Shown here: piece by piece, positions 8,296 through 15,732 of the stretch
Numbering within the stretch: the first letter of the stretch is position 1
How the letters are laid out: every line of letters starts with the position of its first letter
The notes under the pieces: model-generated
Told to the model about the DNA's origin: nothing
The model's database searches: none
Seen by the model: the letters and a program-made list of their open reading frames with translations, nothing else
Position numbers and translations under genes: made by a program
Assembly: GCF_900107215.1 (NCBI RefSeq)
Contig: NZ_FNPD01000012.1
Span: 1 to 52,394, forward strand
Length of the DNA stretch: 52,394 nt
Source: Acetomicrobium thermoterrenum DSM 13490
GTDB lineage: Bacteria; Synergistota; Synergistia; Synergistales; Acetomicrobiaceae
Direction: 5' to 3'

Positions 8296-8892
8296 ATGGC
8301 GAACGTGCTTGGTTCAAATGAAATCAAAAACATGTTGGATAGGGGCGATTTAATCGTTACACCTTTGTTGGATTTAAATCGCCAGATCGGAAGGGCATCG
8401 CTCGATGTAAGGCTCGGGCAGGACTTCGTGCTCTTTAGAAAGGGTCAGATTCCGGTGATGGACGTAAAAAGAGCTTTCGACAACACAGCTTGGGTAGATT
8501 ATTACGACCATATAAGGACTGATTATGGCCAGCCCTTTATATTGCATCCCGGCCAATTCGTTCTGAGCTCGACGTTGGAATTCCTTCGATTGCCTCGAAA
8601 TGTCATGGCTTATGTCATAGGCAGGTCTTCCTGGGGAAGGGCAGGTCTCGTAATTGCTACGGCAACCTTCGTCGATCCAGGATTTCAAGGAGTTATAACT
8701 TTAGAGCTGGTCAACGAAGGAGAGGTGCCTCTTTCCCTGTATCCCGGAACGAGGATAGCTCAGCTTGTTTTTCACAGGCTCGACGGCGAAGTGCAAGCAT
8801 ACAAGGGCAAGTACGCCTTTGACACCAAGGCCACGGCCAGCAAGGCCTATGAGGACGAAGAAGTGCTGAGGCTCACTCGAAGGGAAAATTAA
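8296..8892 (+). CDS. dcd: dCTP deaminase
   Basis: This enzyme deaminates dCTP to dUTP on the route to dTMP; some family members also hydrolyse dUTP to dUMP. The 198-aa protein starts at ATG 8296 behind GGAGGG. The trimeric dUTPase-like fold shows as RASLDVRLG, HPGQFVLSSTLE, GRSSWGRAGL, FVDPGFQGVITLEL (catalytic Glu in TLEL) and LYPGTRIAQLVF. Whether it is mono- or bifunctional cannot be decided by eye. Its stop overlaps the end of the convergent endonuclease V gene by four nt. Confidence 0.9.
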   Translation: MANVLGSNEIKNMLDRGDLIVTPLLDLNRQIGRASLDVRLGQDFVLFRKGQIPVMDVKRAFDNTAWVDYYDHIRTDYGQPFILHPGQFVLSSTLEFLRLPRNVMAYVIGRSSWGRAGLVIATATFVDPGFQGVITLELVNEGEVPLSLYPGTRIAQLVFHRLDGEVQAYKGKYAFDTKATASKAYEDEEVLRLTRREN

Positions 8893-9557
8893 TTGGAACG
8901 GACCTTGGCAGTTACCAACTGATGGGCCAGGCGGGTGGGCTCAGGCAAGCGATAACGACTGCAACACGCTAAAACCAAATTAGCAGATTGCAATAATGAT
9001 ACTTTATGGCCAGGACTCACATAGAGGGGTCGAACGTCACTTCTCGTTCGCAGGACATGTCCGATAACTTCGCCATTCTGTCGCAGCGGCACCCACGACC
9101 CCTTTGTCCGTGGCACAGGCAGGTGGCTTCCTATCAAACGACTTTTAGCAACTCCAATAGCAGGCAAGTCCAAAACTACGCCGAAATGAGCAGCTATGCC
9201 CAATCTTCTGGGGTGTGCGATTCCGGCTCCGTCTATCATCCACAGGTCTGCCTTCAGTGATAATTTGTCGAAAGCCTTTATTGCAATAGGCAGTTCCCTG
9301 AAGGAAAGCAAGCCCGGTATGTAGGGAAAGTTGATACTTTCTTCGACGTAAACAGCTTCCACTGTCTCGCCGGTGTGACGATCCCATACAAGGGCTACGG
9401 CACATCCCTCTTTTGCTCCCCTGCCCTTGTAGGCTACATCTATGCCGCCTATTAGCCTAACCTTCTCAATATTGCAATAATCTTCTGTTATCACGAAGCC
9501 ACATATTTTCTTCTGTAATTCGATAGCCTCTTTTGGGTCTCGGGGGAATTCAAACAA
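8889..9557 (-). CDS. nfi: Endonuclease V (deoxyinosine 3' endonuclease)
   Basis: This repair enzyme nicks DNA one phosphate 3' of deoxyinosine. Motifs are GGIDVAY (catalytic Asp40), YIPGLLSFRE (strand-separating Tyr wedge and catalytic Glu), and DGAGIAHPRRLG (Asp and His). The chosen TTG at 9557 follows AGGAG by seven nt and gives 222 aa, the normal length. A GTG at 9608 would give a longer ORF but would run through the rplL terminator hairpin, so I reject it. The gene is downstream of rplL on the same strand and overlaps dcd tail to tail. Confidence 0.92.
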   Translation of the reverse strand: MFEFPRDPKEAIELQKKICGFVITEDYCNIEKVRLIGGIDVAYKGRGAKEGCAVALVWDRHTGETVEAVYVEESINFPYIPGLLSFRELPIAIKAFDKLSLKADLWMIDGAGIAHPRRLGIAAHFGVVLDLPAIGVAKSRLIGSHLPVPRTKGSWVPLRQNGEVIGHVLRTRSDVRPLYVSPGHKVSLLQSANLVLACCSRYRLPEPTRLAHQLVTAKVRSN

Positions 9558-9569
9558 ATCCTTCACTCC

Positions 9570-9611
9570 TAAATAAAAGTGCGAGATGTCTTTGACGTCA
9601 TCTCGCACTTT
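9570..9611 (-). terminator. Terminator of the secE-rplL ribosomal operon
   Basis: A 13-bp perfect stem (9576-9588 with 9599-9611), ten-nt loop and a minus-strand TTTTATTT tail follow the rplL stop codon by about ten nt. The nfi SD begins at the foot of the tail. Confidence 0.88.
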
Positions 9612-9621
9612 AGCCTCTCAG

Positions 9622-10005
9622 TTACTTTACTTCTACTTCTGCGCCGGCCTCTTCCAGTTTTTTCTTGATCTCTTCGGCTTCCTCCTTGGAAACGCCTTCC
9701 TTTACTGGCTTTGGTGCGCCATCTACCAAATCCTTGGCCTCCTTGAGGCCCAGGCTGGTGATCTCGCGAACTACTTTTATGACGTTTATCTTGTTCGCTC
9801 CTATGGATTTGAGAATTACGTCGAACTCCGTCTTCTCTTCCTCTTCGGCAGCAGCGCCGGCTCCGCCGGCAGCAGGAGCAGCAGCCATCATTGCAACAGG
9901 AGCTGCAGCGGATACTCCAAATCGATCCTCAAGGGCTTTCACCAATTCTGAAAGTTCTAGAACAGTCATCTCCTCAACTGCCTTTATGATTTCTTCTTTC
10001 GTCAT
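9622..10005 (-). CDS. rplL: 50S ribosomal protein L7/L12
   Basis: This is the stalk protein that recruits translation GTPases; several copies bind L10. The 127-aa sequence has the N-terminal dimerisation helices ([20 protein letters not shown]), an Ala/Gly-rich acidic hinge around residues 38-55, and the C-terminal domain with [20 protein letters not shown] and [20 protein letters not shown]. It is the last gene of the operon, after rplJ, and is closed by a strong terminator rather than leading into rpoB. Confidence 0.98.
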   Translation of the reverse strand: MTKEEIIKAVEEMTVLELSELVKALEDRFGVSAAAPVAMMAAAPAAGGAGAAAEEEEKTEFDVILKSIGANKINVIKVVREITSLGLKEAKDLVDGAPKPVKEGVSKEEAEEIKKKLEEAGAEVEVK

Positions 10006-10053
10006 TTCTCGATTCCTCCCTTTTAAATTTTAACGGTTGTACCAAAAATGTCT

Positions 10054-10587
10054 TTAAGCTGCTTCTTTCTCCTTTGCCTTTGCGATCTGATCTAAACAGG
10101 TCACCAAACCTCGGATGTTTCCGGACAACACTGTGACAAGTCCTCTTATCGGAGCTTCCATAGTGCCCAAAACCTGAGCCAACAGCACATCCCTCGATGG
10201 CAAGGTGGCCAAAACGCTGACATCTTCCGGACCTAAGAGCCTTTGTTCAAGCAAAGCTCCCTTTATTTTCAAGGCCTCGCTCTTGGTCGTTTTAATGTAA
10301 TCCGTTAAGGTCTTAGCTACTACTACCGGATCTCCATAGGCAATCGTGAAAACGTTAGGGCCGGAGAGCATCTCCTCGGGTACCGGCAATCCGACTTCCT
10401 TCAGGGCCAGGCTGAAGAGAGTGTTTTTCGCTATCCTCATCAAACCCTGGGCTTCTCTGATCTTCGCCCTGATTTGTCCTATCTGCTCCACCGTTAGCCC
10501 CTTGTACTCGCAGAAAAATACCGCCTGAGATCCCTGAAGCAATCCGATCAACTCTTGTAACTCCTGAACGTTCGCCTTTGAAGGCAT
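10054..10587 (-). CDS. rplJ: 50S ribosomal protein L10
   Basis: L10 forms the base of the ribosomal stalk and binds L12 dimers through its C-terminal helix. The ATG at 10587 is chosen because AAAAGGAGGTGAAGG lies directly upstream, giving 177 aa. An upstream in-frame start would lie inside the L10 leader terminator. Typical features are the N-terminal SKANVQELQELIGLLQGSQA, GLTVEQIGQIRAKIREA, KNTLFSLAL, and the C-terminal LDQIAKAKEKEAA. The L10-L12 complex is known to bind the leader RNA in many bacteria and to repress rplJL. Confidence 0.97.
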   Translation of the reverse strand: MPSKANVQELQELIGLLQGSQAVFFCEYKGLTVEQIGQIRAKIREAQGLMRIAKNTLFSLALKEVGLPVPEEMLSGPNVFTIAYGDPVVVAKTLTDYIKTTKSEALKIKGALLEQRLLGPEDVSVLATLPSRDVLLAQVLGTMEAPIRGLVTVLSGNIRGLVTCLDQIAKAKEKEAA

Positions 10588-10601
10588 TCCTTCACCTCCT
10601 T

Positions 10602-10735
10602 TTTTAAAAAAATAAGGCTCCCGGGCGTTCCCCAGGAGCCTTATCATCATGACATAACGACGATCTCCTGGACCTCGGCAGGCCGGCCTCTTCTGGCCGA
10701 TTAAGGTAATCCACCTGCTGTCTTAAGCCCAATAG
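10602..10735 (-). promoter_or_regulatory. Ribosomal L10 leader (autoregulatory)
   Basis: The gap between rplA and rplJ carries a structured minus-strand leader ending in a strong hairpin with a T-run (stem 10612-10621 with 10635-10644, TTTTTT at about 10606-10611). Upstream are GC-rich pairable segments such as CGGCCAGAAGAGGCCGGC and AGGTCCAGGAGATCGTCG. This matches the L10 leader, where the L10(L12)4 complex binds the RNA and promotes termination. The exact boundaries are approximate. Confidence 0.85.
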
Positions 10736-10824
10736 CACAACATATTATACTTACACTACCGATGCATATCAAGCAGACTTTTAAAAATCTATCTTCAAGG
10801 GCGGCCAAGCCACCCTTAGCAAAC

Positions 10825-11535
10825 CTATTCTTCTACCAACTCCTTTTGAGCTCTTGCAGGATCGACCTTGATCCCAACGCCCATAGTTGGAGCTACGGTA
10901 ATACTTCGTACGTACTGTCCCTTAACGGCAGCGGGGCGGGCACGGAGCACTGCACGCAAAAGCGTTTTTGCATTATCGAATAACATGTCCGGTGTAAAGC
11001 TCATCTTGCCGATTCCCACATGAATGATTCCGTACCTGTCGACACGGAACTCGATTCGTCCTGCCTTGATTTCCCTAACAGCTTCGCCCACATCGAAGGT
11101 AACGGTCCCTGTCTTGGCGCTTGGCATCAAACCGCGAGGGCCCAGGATTCGTCCGAGACGACCTACTACGCGCATCATGTCGGGCGTAGCGATAACTGCA
11201 TCGAAATCCAGCCATCCACCTTCGATCTTCTGAACCATGTCCTCCCCGCCGACAAAATCGGCACCGGCTTCTTCGGCTTCCTTGATCTTCTCTCCTGAAG
11301 CTATGACGAGCACTCTCTTCTCCTGACCAGTCCCATGGGGCAAGCTTACCGTACCCCTAACTTGCTGATCGGCATGACGGGGGTCTACGCCCAAACGTAT
11401 GTGCACCTCGACAGTCTCATCAAACTTAGCCTTTGGGAATTCCGCCAAAAGCTCGAGCGCCTCTCTAAGGCCATAAAATTTTACCTTATCGACCTTCTCC
11501 AACATTGCTAAATAACGTTTCGATCGTTTTGCCAT
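10825..11535 (-). CDS. rplA: 50S ribosomal protein L1
   Basis: L1 binds 23S rRNA at the mobile L1 stalk and helps release deacylated tRNA. The 236-aa sequence is full length. Signatures are [68 protein letters not shown], and [20 protein letters not shown]. It follows rplK by about 50 nt and is separated from rplJ by the L10 leader. Confidence 0.98.
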   Translation of the reverse strand: MAKRSKRYLAMLEKVDKVKFYGLREALELLAEFPKAKFDETVEVHIRLGVDPRHADQQVRGTVSLPHGTGQEKRVLVIASGEKIKEAEEAGADFVGGEDMVQKIEGGWLDFDAVIATPDMMRVVGRLGRILGPRGLMPSAKTGTVTFDVGEAVREIKAGRIEFRVDRYGIIHVGIGKMSFTPDMLFDNAKTLLRAVLRARPAAVKGQYVRSITVAPTMGVGIKVDPARAQKELVEE

Positions 11536-11587
11536 ATCGCATTCCTCCCTGTGGTCAATAGCGGGTCTCCCCTGCCACTAATATCCC

Positions 11588-12013
11588 CTAACCTACCACT
11601 TCTATGCCCATAGATCGGGCCGTTCCCTCGATCATGCGCATAGCTGCCTCGATGTCGTTGGCATTTAAATCCTGCATCTTGGTCTTGGCTATTTCCCTTA
11701 CCTGTTCCCTCGTGACCTTGCCGACCTTGTTCCTGTTTGGTTCGCCCGAACCCTTCTCGACCCCGGCAGCTTTCTTGAGCAGTATACTGGCTGGCGGCGT
11801 TTTAAGTTCGAAGGTAAAGCTTCTGTCGGCATAAACGGTCAGCACGACAGGAATTATCATGCCTGCATCGTCTGCGGTCTTTGCGTTGAACTGTTTGCAA
11901 AATTCCATAATATTTACGCCGTGCTGGCCAAGGGCAGGACCCACTGGCGGTGCTGGAGTGGCCTTGCCCGCCGGCAACTGCAGCTTTATCTGTGCTACCA
12001 CCTTTTTTGCCAT
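11588..12013 (-). CDS. rplK: 50S ribosomal protein L11
   Basis: L11 binds the GTPase-associated centre of 23S rRNA and mediates the stringent response. The 141-aa sequence has [26 protein letters not shown]-type N-terminal residues (positions 12-37), [20 protein letters not shown] and the C-terminal RNA-binding domain with [20 protein letters not shown]. The proline-rich linker (targets of thiopeptide antibiotics) is intact. It follows nusG by 32 nt. Confidence 0.98.
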   Translation of the reverse strand: MAKKVVAQIKLQLPAGKATPAPPVGPALGQHGVNIMEFCKQFNAKTADDAGMIIPVVLTVYADRSFTFELKTPPASILLKKAAGVEKGSGEPNRNKVGKVTREQVREIAKTKMQDLNANDIEAAMRMIEGTARSMGIEVVG

Positions 12014-12045
12014 TTAAATTCCCTCCTATGCGACCTTCATTGCTT

Positions 12046-12588
12046 TTATATTTTGGTCAAATCATTGTAATCGGCCTCGACAATAGTCTCGCGACCGAAA
12101 AGCGTGACCGAAAATTTGACCTTTCCCTTCTCCGGAATGACCTCGACAACCGTACCAGCCTGCCCTTCAAAGGGCCCGCTCTTCACGCGAATCACGTCTC
12201 CCGGCTTGAGATCGATTTCCACCTTCGGCTTCATTTGTTCCCTGCCAATCTTGGCGAATACATCCTGTACCTCTCTATCGGATAAAGGTATAGGGTTATT
12301 TCCGGCTCCAACAAAACCCGTAACGCCCGGCGTATGTCTCACTACATACCAAGATTGGTCGTCAAGGATCATCTCCACGAGGATATAGCCGGGAAATACT
12401 TTTCTCTTTACTTTCTTCTGTTTCCCGTCCTTGACATATACTCTCTCTTCCATCGGCACGAGCACTCTAAATATTTTATCCTCCATGCCCATGGTAGCTA
12501 TACGCTGTTCAAGATTGGCTTTGACCTTGTTTTCATATCCTGCATATGTTTGGATAACATACCACCGACGCTCGTTTTTGTCACTCAT
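12046..12588 (-). CDS. nusG: Transcription termination/antitermination factor NusG
   Basis: NusG binds the RNA polymerase clamp and couples it to Rho or to ribosomal S10. The 180-aa protein has the NGN domain (RRWYVIQTYAGYENKVKANL, FPGYILVEM, VRHTPGVTGFVG) followed by a KOW domain (GDVIRVKSGPFEGQAGTVVE). The start is ambiguous: GTG at 12591 and ATG at 12588 are adjacent, and neither has an SD. Instead a GC-rich hairpin ending in TTTT lies immediately upstream. The gene sits between secE and rplK, as is usual. Confidence 0.96.
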   Translation of the reverse strand: MSDKNERRWYVIQTYAGYENKVKANLEQRIATMGMEDKIFRVLVPMEERVYVKDGKQKKVKRKVFPGYILVEMILDDQSWYVVRHTPGVTGFVGAGNNPIPLSDREVQDVFAKIGREQMKPKVEIDLKPGDVIRVKSGPFEGQAGTVVEVIPEKGKVKFSVTLFGRETIVEADYNDLTKI

Positions 12589-12592
12589 CACC

Positions 12593-12616
12593 GAAAAGGG
12601 GGCCGTTTGGGCCCCC
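12593..12616 (-). terminator. Terminator-like hairpin directly before nusG
   Basis: A perfect 7-bp stem of only G-C pairs (12598-12604 with 12610-12616), 5-nt loop and TTTT tail ends two nt before the nusG start pair GTG-ATG. It occupies the place of an SD. It may attenuate transcription between secE and nusG or present a G-rich ribosome-binding region (AGGGGGGTGA) next to the start by folding out. Confidence 0.6.
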
Positions 12617-12720
12617 TCACCCCCCTAATGCTCTATTTTTATGATACAAGGGCTCTTTAATGTCGATCCCTTAGAGATCCTTCAAAAATTCTACGGCAGT
12701 TAATAACTCCTCGAAAAACA

Positions 12721-12903
12721 CTACCCTACAACTTTTGAGAAAACTGCAGTAAATATCAAATCCAGAACGCCTAAATAGGCCGAGACCAACAGGGTAACAC
12801 CTATAACCAGCAACGTAGATATCCAAACTTGCTTTCTGTTTGGCCACGTAACCCTCCTAAGCTCTGCCCGCGCTTCTCTCAAAAAATTCATAACCTTTCC
12901 CAA
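12721..12903 (-). CDS. secE: Preprotein translocase subunit SecE
   Basis: SecE is the essential clamp of the SecYEG translocon. The 60-aa protein is the single-TM bacterial form: an amphipathic N-terminal helix with the conserved ELRRVTWPNRKQVW, then one membrane segment (about residues 29-52). The start is TTG at 12903, eight nt behind AGGAGG; an ATG four codons later is the alternative. It heads the nusG-rplKAJL cluster, but the tRNA-Trp and rpmG that normally precede it are 2.5 kb away, behind two plus-strand genes. Confidence 0.96.
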   Translation of the reverse strand: MGKVMNFLREARAELRRVTWPNRKQVWISTLLVIGVTLLVSAYLGVLDLIFTAVFSKVVG

Positions 12904-13236
12904 ATTCTTTTCCTCCTGCTATATGAGGTAAGAAAACGAAAAGCTCTATAAATGCGGAACCGCAATCCTATCCCTAATATAGAACCTACCTGTAAACCAA
13001 ATGAAATTCAATACAACAGACTCATGAAAACCCTATTGAACAGACACACAGGACAGCAACCAACATAAGACATATTGGCACTTGCCGAAGTATATTATCA
13101 TGCACATATTTTATAAGTCAAGCGAATCGGCTTCGTGATCTTTGATGTGTAAATTTAACCTAAACTATATAATAACAGATAACAACAACAAAGAGGTTAT
13201 TGAAACAAATATACCCTTTCGAAGGGAGGCATCATC
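12904..13236. other. Divergent intergenic region secE / ApgM-like gene
   Basis: This 333-nt AT-rich gap contains no gene. It must hold the promoter of the secE operon (minus) and of the plus-strand gene pair. On the plus strand a TATAAT lies at 13168-13173 with a poorly spaced TTGATG (13142-13147). No clear promoter for secE could be assigned. Confidence 0.5.
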
Positions 13237-14517
13237 TTGAAATGCCTATTTATCATATTGGATGGTTTGGGAGACAGAGGCATATCCGACTGGAACCAGA
13301 ACACTCCCCTGCAAAAAGCCCATACACCGACACTTGATTATTTAGCAAGTGTCGGAGCTAACGGATCTTTGACTGCCCTCTGCAAAGGTGCGCCCCTGCC
13401 CAGCGAAATTGCTCACTTTTTAATATTTGGTTATGCCATTGAAGATTTCCCCGGAAGGGGAGTCATAGAAGCCTTGGGTTACGATTTCGAAGTCAGCTTC
13501 GACGAAGTTTTCGTTCTCGTGAAACTGTTGTCCGTAAAAGAAATTGACGACACTCTTTATCTTGCAGAGGAAAAGCCACCTGCAGACGAAGAAACGATAA
13601 TGTCATTGATAGATGATATACGATATTTTAGACATAAAGGCATAGAGGTCGAATTTAAGCCAACGCACGGCATAGACGGCATCCTAAAACTGTCTGGCAA
13701 TGTATCCTCCCAAATTTCTGACTCTAATCCTATTTTTAACGGTCGCCCCCTTTTGCAAATTGAATCCCTGGAGGGAGCCGAAAACCTCGACGCAGCAAAT
13801 CAAACTGCAGAGGTGTTGAACAAATATATTCTGTGGGCTCATTTAAAATTAGCCTCAAATCCCCTAAACAGCAAAAGAAAAGACTTGGGCTTGCCGCCCA
13901 TAAATGCTGCGGCAACCCAAAGAGCTGGAAAATTAAAAAAGATAAAAAGCTTTGAGGAAAAATGGAAACTTAGATCGGAAGCTTTCGTGTCTTCGGCTTT
14001 ATATACAGGCATAGGCAAAATATTTGACATGAAAGTTCATAGATTTAACATAAAAGATCCTTATGAAGACCTGCTTGCAAAACTAAAACAGGCAGTCGAA
14101 TCCGAAAAAGATTTTTGCTTCGTCCATACGAAGGCTCCGGACGTCGCAGCTCACACCCGCATCCCGGAAAATAAGGTAAAGGTCATCGAATCACTTGATA
14201 GTGCTCTTGGAAAGATCTTGCCGGAATTGGACTTCAACGAAACCCTGCTGGTGATAACTGCCGACCACTCCACTCCAAGCGTTGGTGACATGATACATTC
14301 CGGAGAAAGCGTGCCGCTATTGATAGTTGGCAAATACCTTCGAAGAGATAAAGTCGTCAATTTCGACGAGATATCATGCCTCTACGGCTCCCTTGGCGAA
14401 GTCAGAGGAAATGAAATTATGCCCATGATCCTAAATTTCATGGACAGGGCAGATCTTTACGGAATGCAATACGGACAATGTCCCTTACGCATTAGCCGTG
14501 ACAAATCGTTAGGGTGA
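13237..14517 (+). CDS. ApgM-like (archaeal-type phosphoglycerate mutase) alkaline-phosphatase-superfamily protein
   Basis: The 426-aa protein resembles archaeal-type cofactor-independent phosphoglycerate mutase. Metal ligands are the N-terminal LDGLGD (Asp9), the late TADHSTPS (Asp343, His344) and IHSGE (His354). The nucleophile region reads PLPSEIAHFLIFGY (Ser56) followed by GRGVIEALG. Archaeal enzymes have GSDTAH at the nucleophile; here it is PSEIAH, so substrate specificity may differ. TTG at 13237 has GGGAGG about eight nt upstream. It lies six nt from the PP-loop gene, and the pair looks more AT-rich than its neighbours. Mutase activity is a family inference. Confidence 0.75.
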   Translation: MKCLFIILDGLGDRGISDWNQNTPLQKAHTPTLDYLASVGANGSLTALCKGAPLPSEIAHFLIFGYAIEDFPGRGVIEALGYDFEVSFDEVFVLVKLLSVKEIDDTLYLAEEKPPADEETIMSLIDDIRYFRHKGIEVEFKPTHGIDGILKLSGNVSSQISDSNPIFNGRPLLQIESLEGAENLDAANQTAEVLNKYILWAHLKLASNPLNSKRKDLGLPPINAAATQRAGKLKKIKSFEEKWKLRSEAFVSSALYTGIGKIFDMKVHRFNIKDPYEDLLAKLKQAVESEKDFCFVHTKAPDVAAHTRIPENKVKVIESLDSALGKILPELDFNETLLVITADHSTPSVGDMIHSGESVPLLIVGKYLRRDKVVNFDEISCLYGSLGEVRGNEIMPMILNFMDRADLYGMQYGQCPLRISRDKSLG

Positions 14518-14523
14518 TTAATT

Positions 14524-15309
14524 ATGAAAAGAGAAAAGCTACTTGAGATTTTTGCCACAAAACCTGATATAATAACTGAATTTCCGGAATGGATGCTTTC
14601 CTTAGAAAAAGTAATGAATATTCATTCAAGGGGATCTGCCGTAATAGGAGAGATAGCCGGTAGGGACAGCATTGTGGCTATCCTAAAAGCCCACGAACTT
14701 CACCATTTTTCTTTTCTTCTGCCTTCCATCGTTTACACGGGAACTGAGTACGGAAACCCTGAAATTATGATAAAAAGGCTCGATTTTGTAAAGAAAGAGC
14801 TCGCCAAAAGGGACGCTCACACCTTTGAGCCGGTAATTCACGGTTCTCCGAAATTATGGATGCAACTTTGCGCTAGCTCCTTCGAAATCTCAATAGAAAG
14901 ATGGGGGTTTTACACCCCCTGCATAGCCTGCCACCTCTACCTTCACATCATGAGAGCTCTTCTAGCCATTAAACTCAAAATCTCAAGAATTGTCACCGGA
15001 GAAAGAAGTTCCCACGAAGGTGTGATTAAGCTCAACCAGCTTCCCTACGTCCTTGAATCATTCAAGGATTTTTTTGCAAGTTATGGGATCGAGCTTATGC
15101 AGCCCCTTAAAAATATTGCCTCAAACGAGGAAATGGCAAAAATCGCAGGCCCTGAAGAAGGAAAAAATCTCGAACAACTTGGCTGCGTTATGTCAGGCAA
15201 CTATAAAGACCTGAGTAAAATTCGCGAACTACCGATCGAGGAATACCTACATGCCGAATTACTGCCCAAGGCAAAGGAGATGATCGATAAAATCTTAACC
15301 TCGGGTTAG
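14524..15309 (+). CDS. PP-loop ATPase-like protein with a CxxC motif
   Basis: The family was not firmly recognised. The 261-aa protein has IGEIAGRDSIVAILKA (39-54), which looks like a PP-loop (AGRDS replacing SGGKDS) of the adenine-nucleotide alpha-hydrolase fold. It is followed by YTPCIACHLYLHIMR (130-144), with Cys133 and Cys136, a layout reminiscent of TtcA/Ncs6-type tRNA thiolases. GERSSHEG at 159-166 may close the nucleotide site. It follows the ApgM-like gene by six nt and is surely co-transcribed with it. A role in sulfur transfer or RNA modification is speculative; a nucleotide-activating ligase is equally possible. Confidence 0.65.
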   Translation: MKREKLLEIFATKPDIITEFPEWMLSLEKVMNIHSRGSAVIGEIAGRDSIVAILKAHELHHFSFLLPSIVYTGTEYGNPEIMIKRLDFVKKELAKRDAHTFEPVIHGSPKLWMQLCASSFEISIERWGFYTPCIACHLYLHIMRALLAIKLKISRIVTGERSSHEGVIKLNQLPYVLESFKDFFASYGIELMQPLKNIASNEEMAKIAGPEEGKNLEQLGCVMSGNYKDLSKIRELPIEEYLHAELLPKAKEMIDKILTSG

Positions 15310-15353
15310 TCAAACGAAATAATAAATTCCCATTTCGAAAGGAGTAAGTTTTA

Positions 15354-15413
15354 TTGCGCCATTCAAATCGCTGTCGCATAAAATCCAGTCCGACGCTCCT
15401 AAATTTGCAATAA
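15354..15413 (+). CDS. Possible 19-codon ORF after the PP-loop gene
   Basis: A TTG at 15354 lies nine nt after AAAGGAG and opens a 19-codon frame (MRHSNRCRIKSSPTLLNLQ) ending at TAA 15411-15413, just before the terminator palindrome. It is basic and contains one Cys. The SD is good, but such a short frame can easily be chance. Confidence 0.25.
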   Translation: MRHSNRCRIKSSPTLLNLQ

Positions 15414-15446
15414 AAAACCCTGACTGAGAATATTCTCAGTCAGGGT
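15411..15446 (-). terminator. Terminator of the tuf-rpmG-tRNA-Trp transcript
   Basis: A 30-bp perfect palindrome (15417-15446) is followed on the minus strand by TTTTTTA. It lies nine nt after the 3' end of tRNA-Trp. It separates the minus-strand translation cluster from the plus-strand gene pair. Confidence 0.9.
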
Positions 15447-15454
15447 GTATATTC

Positions 15455-15531
15455 TGGCAGGCCCGGCAGGATTCGAACCTGCAACCCCCGGATTTGGAGT
15501 CCGGTGCTCTGCCAATTCGAGCTACGGACCT
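15455..15531 (-). tRNA. trnW: tRNA-Trp (anticodon CCA)
   Basis: The 77-nt minus-strand cloverleaf has acceptor AGGTCCG/CGGGCCT (with one G-T pair), an anticodon stem CCGGA/TCCGG with loop CTCCAAA (CCA), and T arm GCAGG-TTCGAAT-CCTGC. The terminal CCA is encoded. It follows rpmG by 21 nt, the usual tuf/rpmG/trnW context. Confidence 0.96.
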
Positions 15532-15552
15532 GCTTGCAAGAGCTATTTTATA

Positions 15553-15702
15553 CTACTTCGTCTCCTTGTGCAAGGTGTGTTTATTACACCACCGGCAAAA
15601 TTTCTTCTTCTCGAGTTTCTTGGACTGTTTCTTCTTGTTAACAGTTGTCACGTAATTTCGGCGCTTGCACTCGGTGCACTCCAATCCAACTACATCGGCC
15701 AT
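15553..15702 (-). CDS. rpmG: 50S ribosomal protein L33
   Basis: This 49-aa basic protein of the large subunit starts with ATG at 15702 behind a G-rich SD (AAAGGGGGGAT). It carries two cysteine pairs, CTEC near residue 9 and CRWC near residue 38, so it is the zinc-binding (C+) form. The sequence [20 protein letters not shown] is typical. It lies 30 nt after tuf and 21 nt before tRNA-Trp. Confidence 0.95.
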   Translation of the reverse strand: MADVVGLECTECKRRNYVTTVNKKKQSKKLEKKKFCRWCNKHTLHKETK

Positions 15703-15732
15703 TCATATCCCCCCTTTCACTTTTAAGGGGAC

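Noticed and set aside
9558-9608. GTG start of endonuclease V at 9608
   Set aside because: It would translate through the rplL terminator. TTG 9557 has AGGAG and gives the family length.
10588-10650. Upstream extension of L10
   Set aside because: It lies within the L10 leader terminator. The ATG at 10587 has a near-perfect SD.
15417-15446. 30-bp perfect palindrome as a special element
   Set aside because: Position after tRNA-Trp and the T-run make it an ordinary intrinsic terminator.
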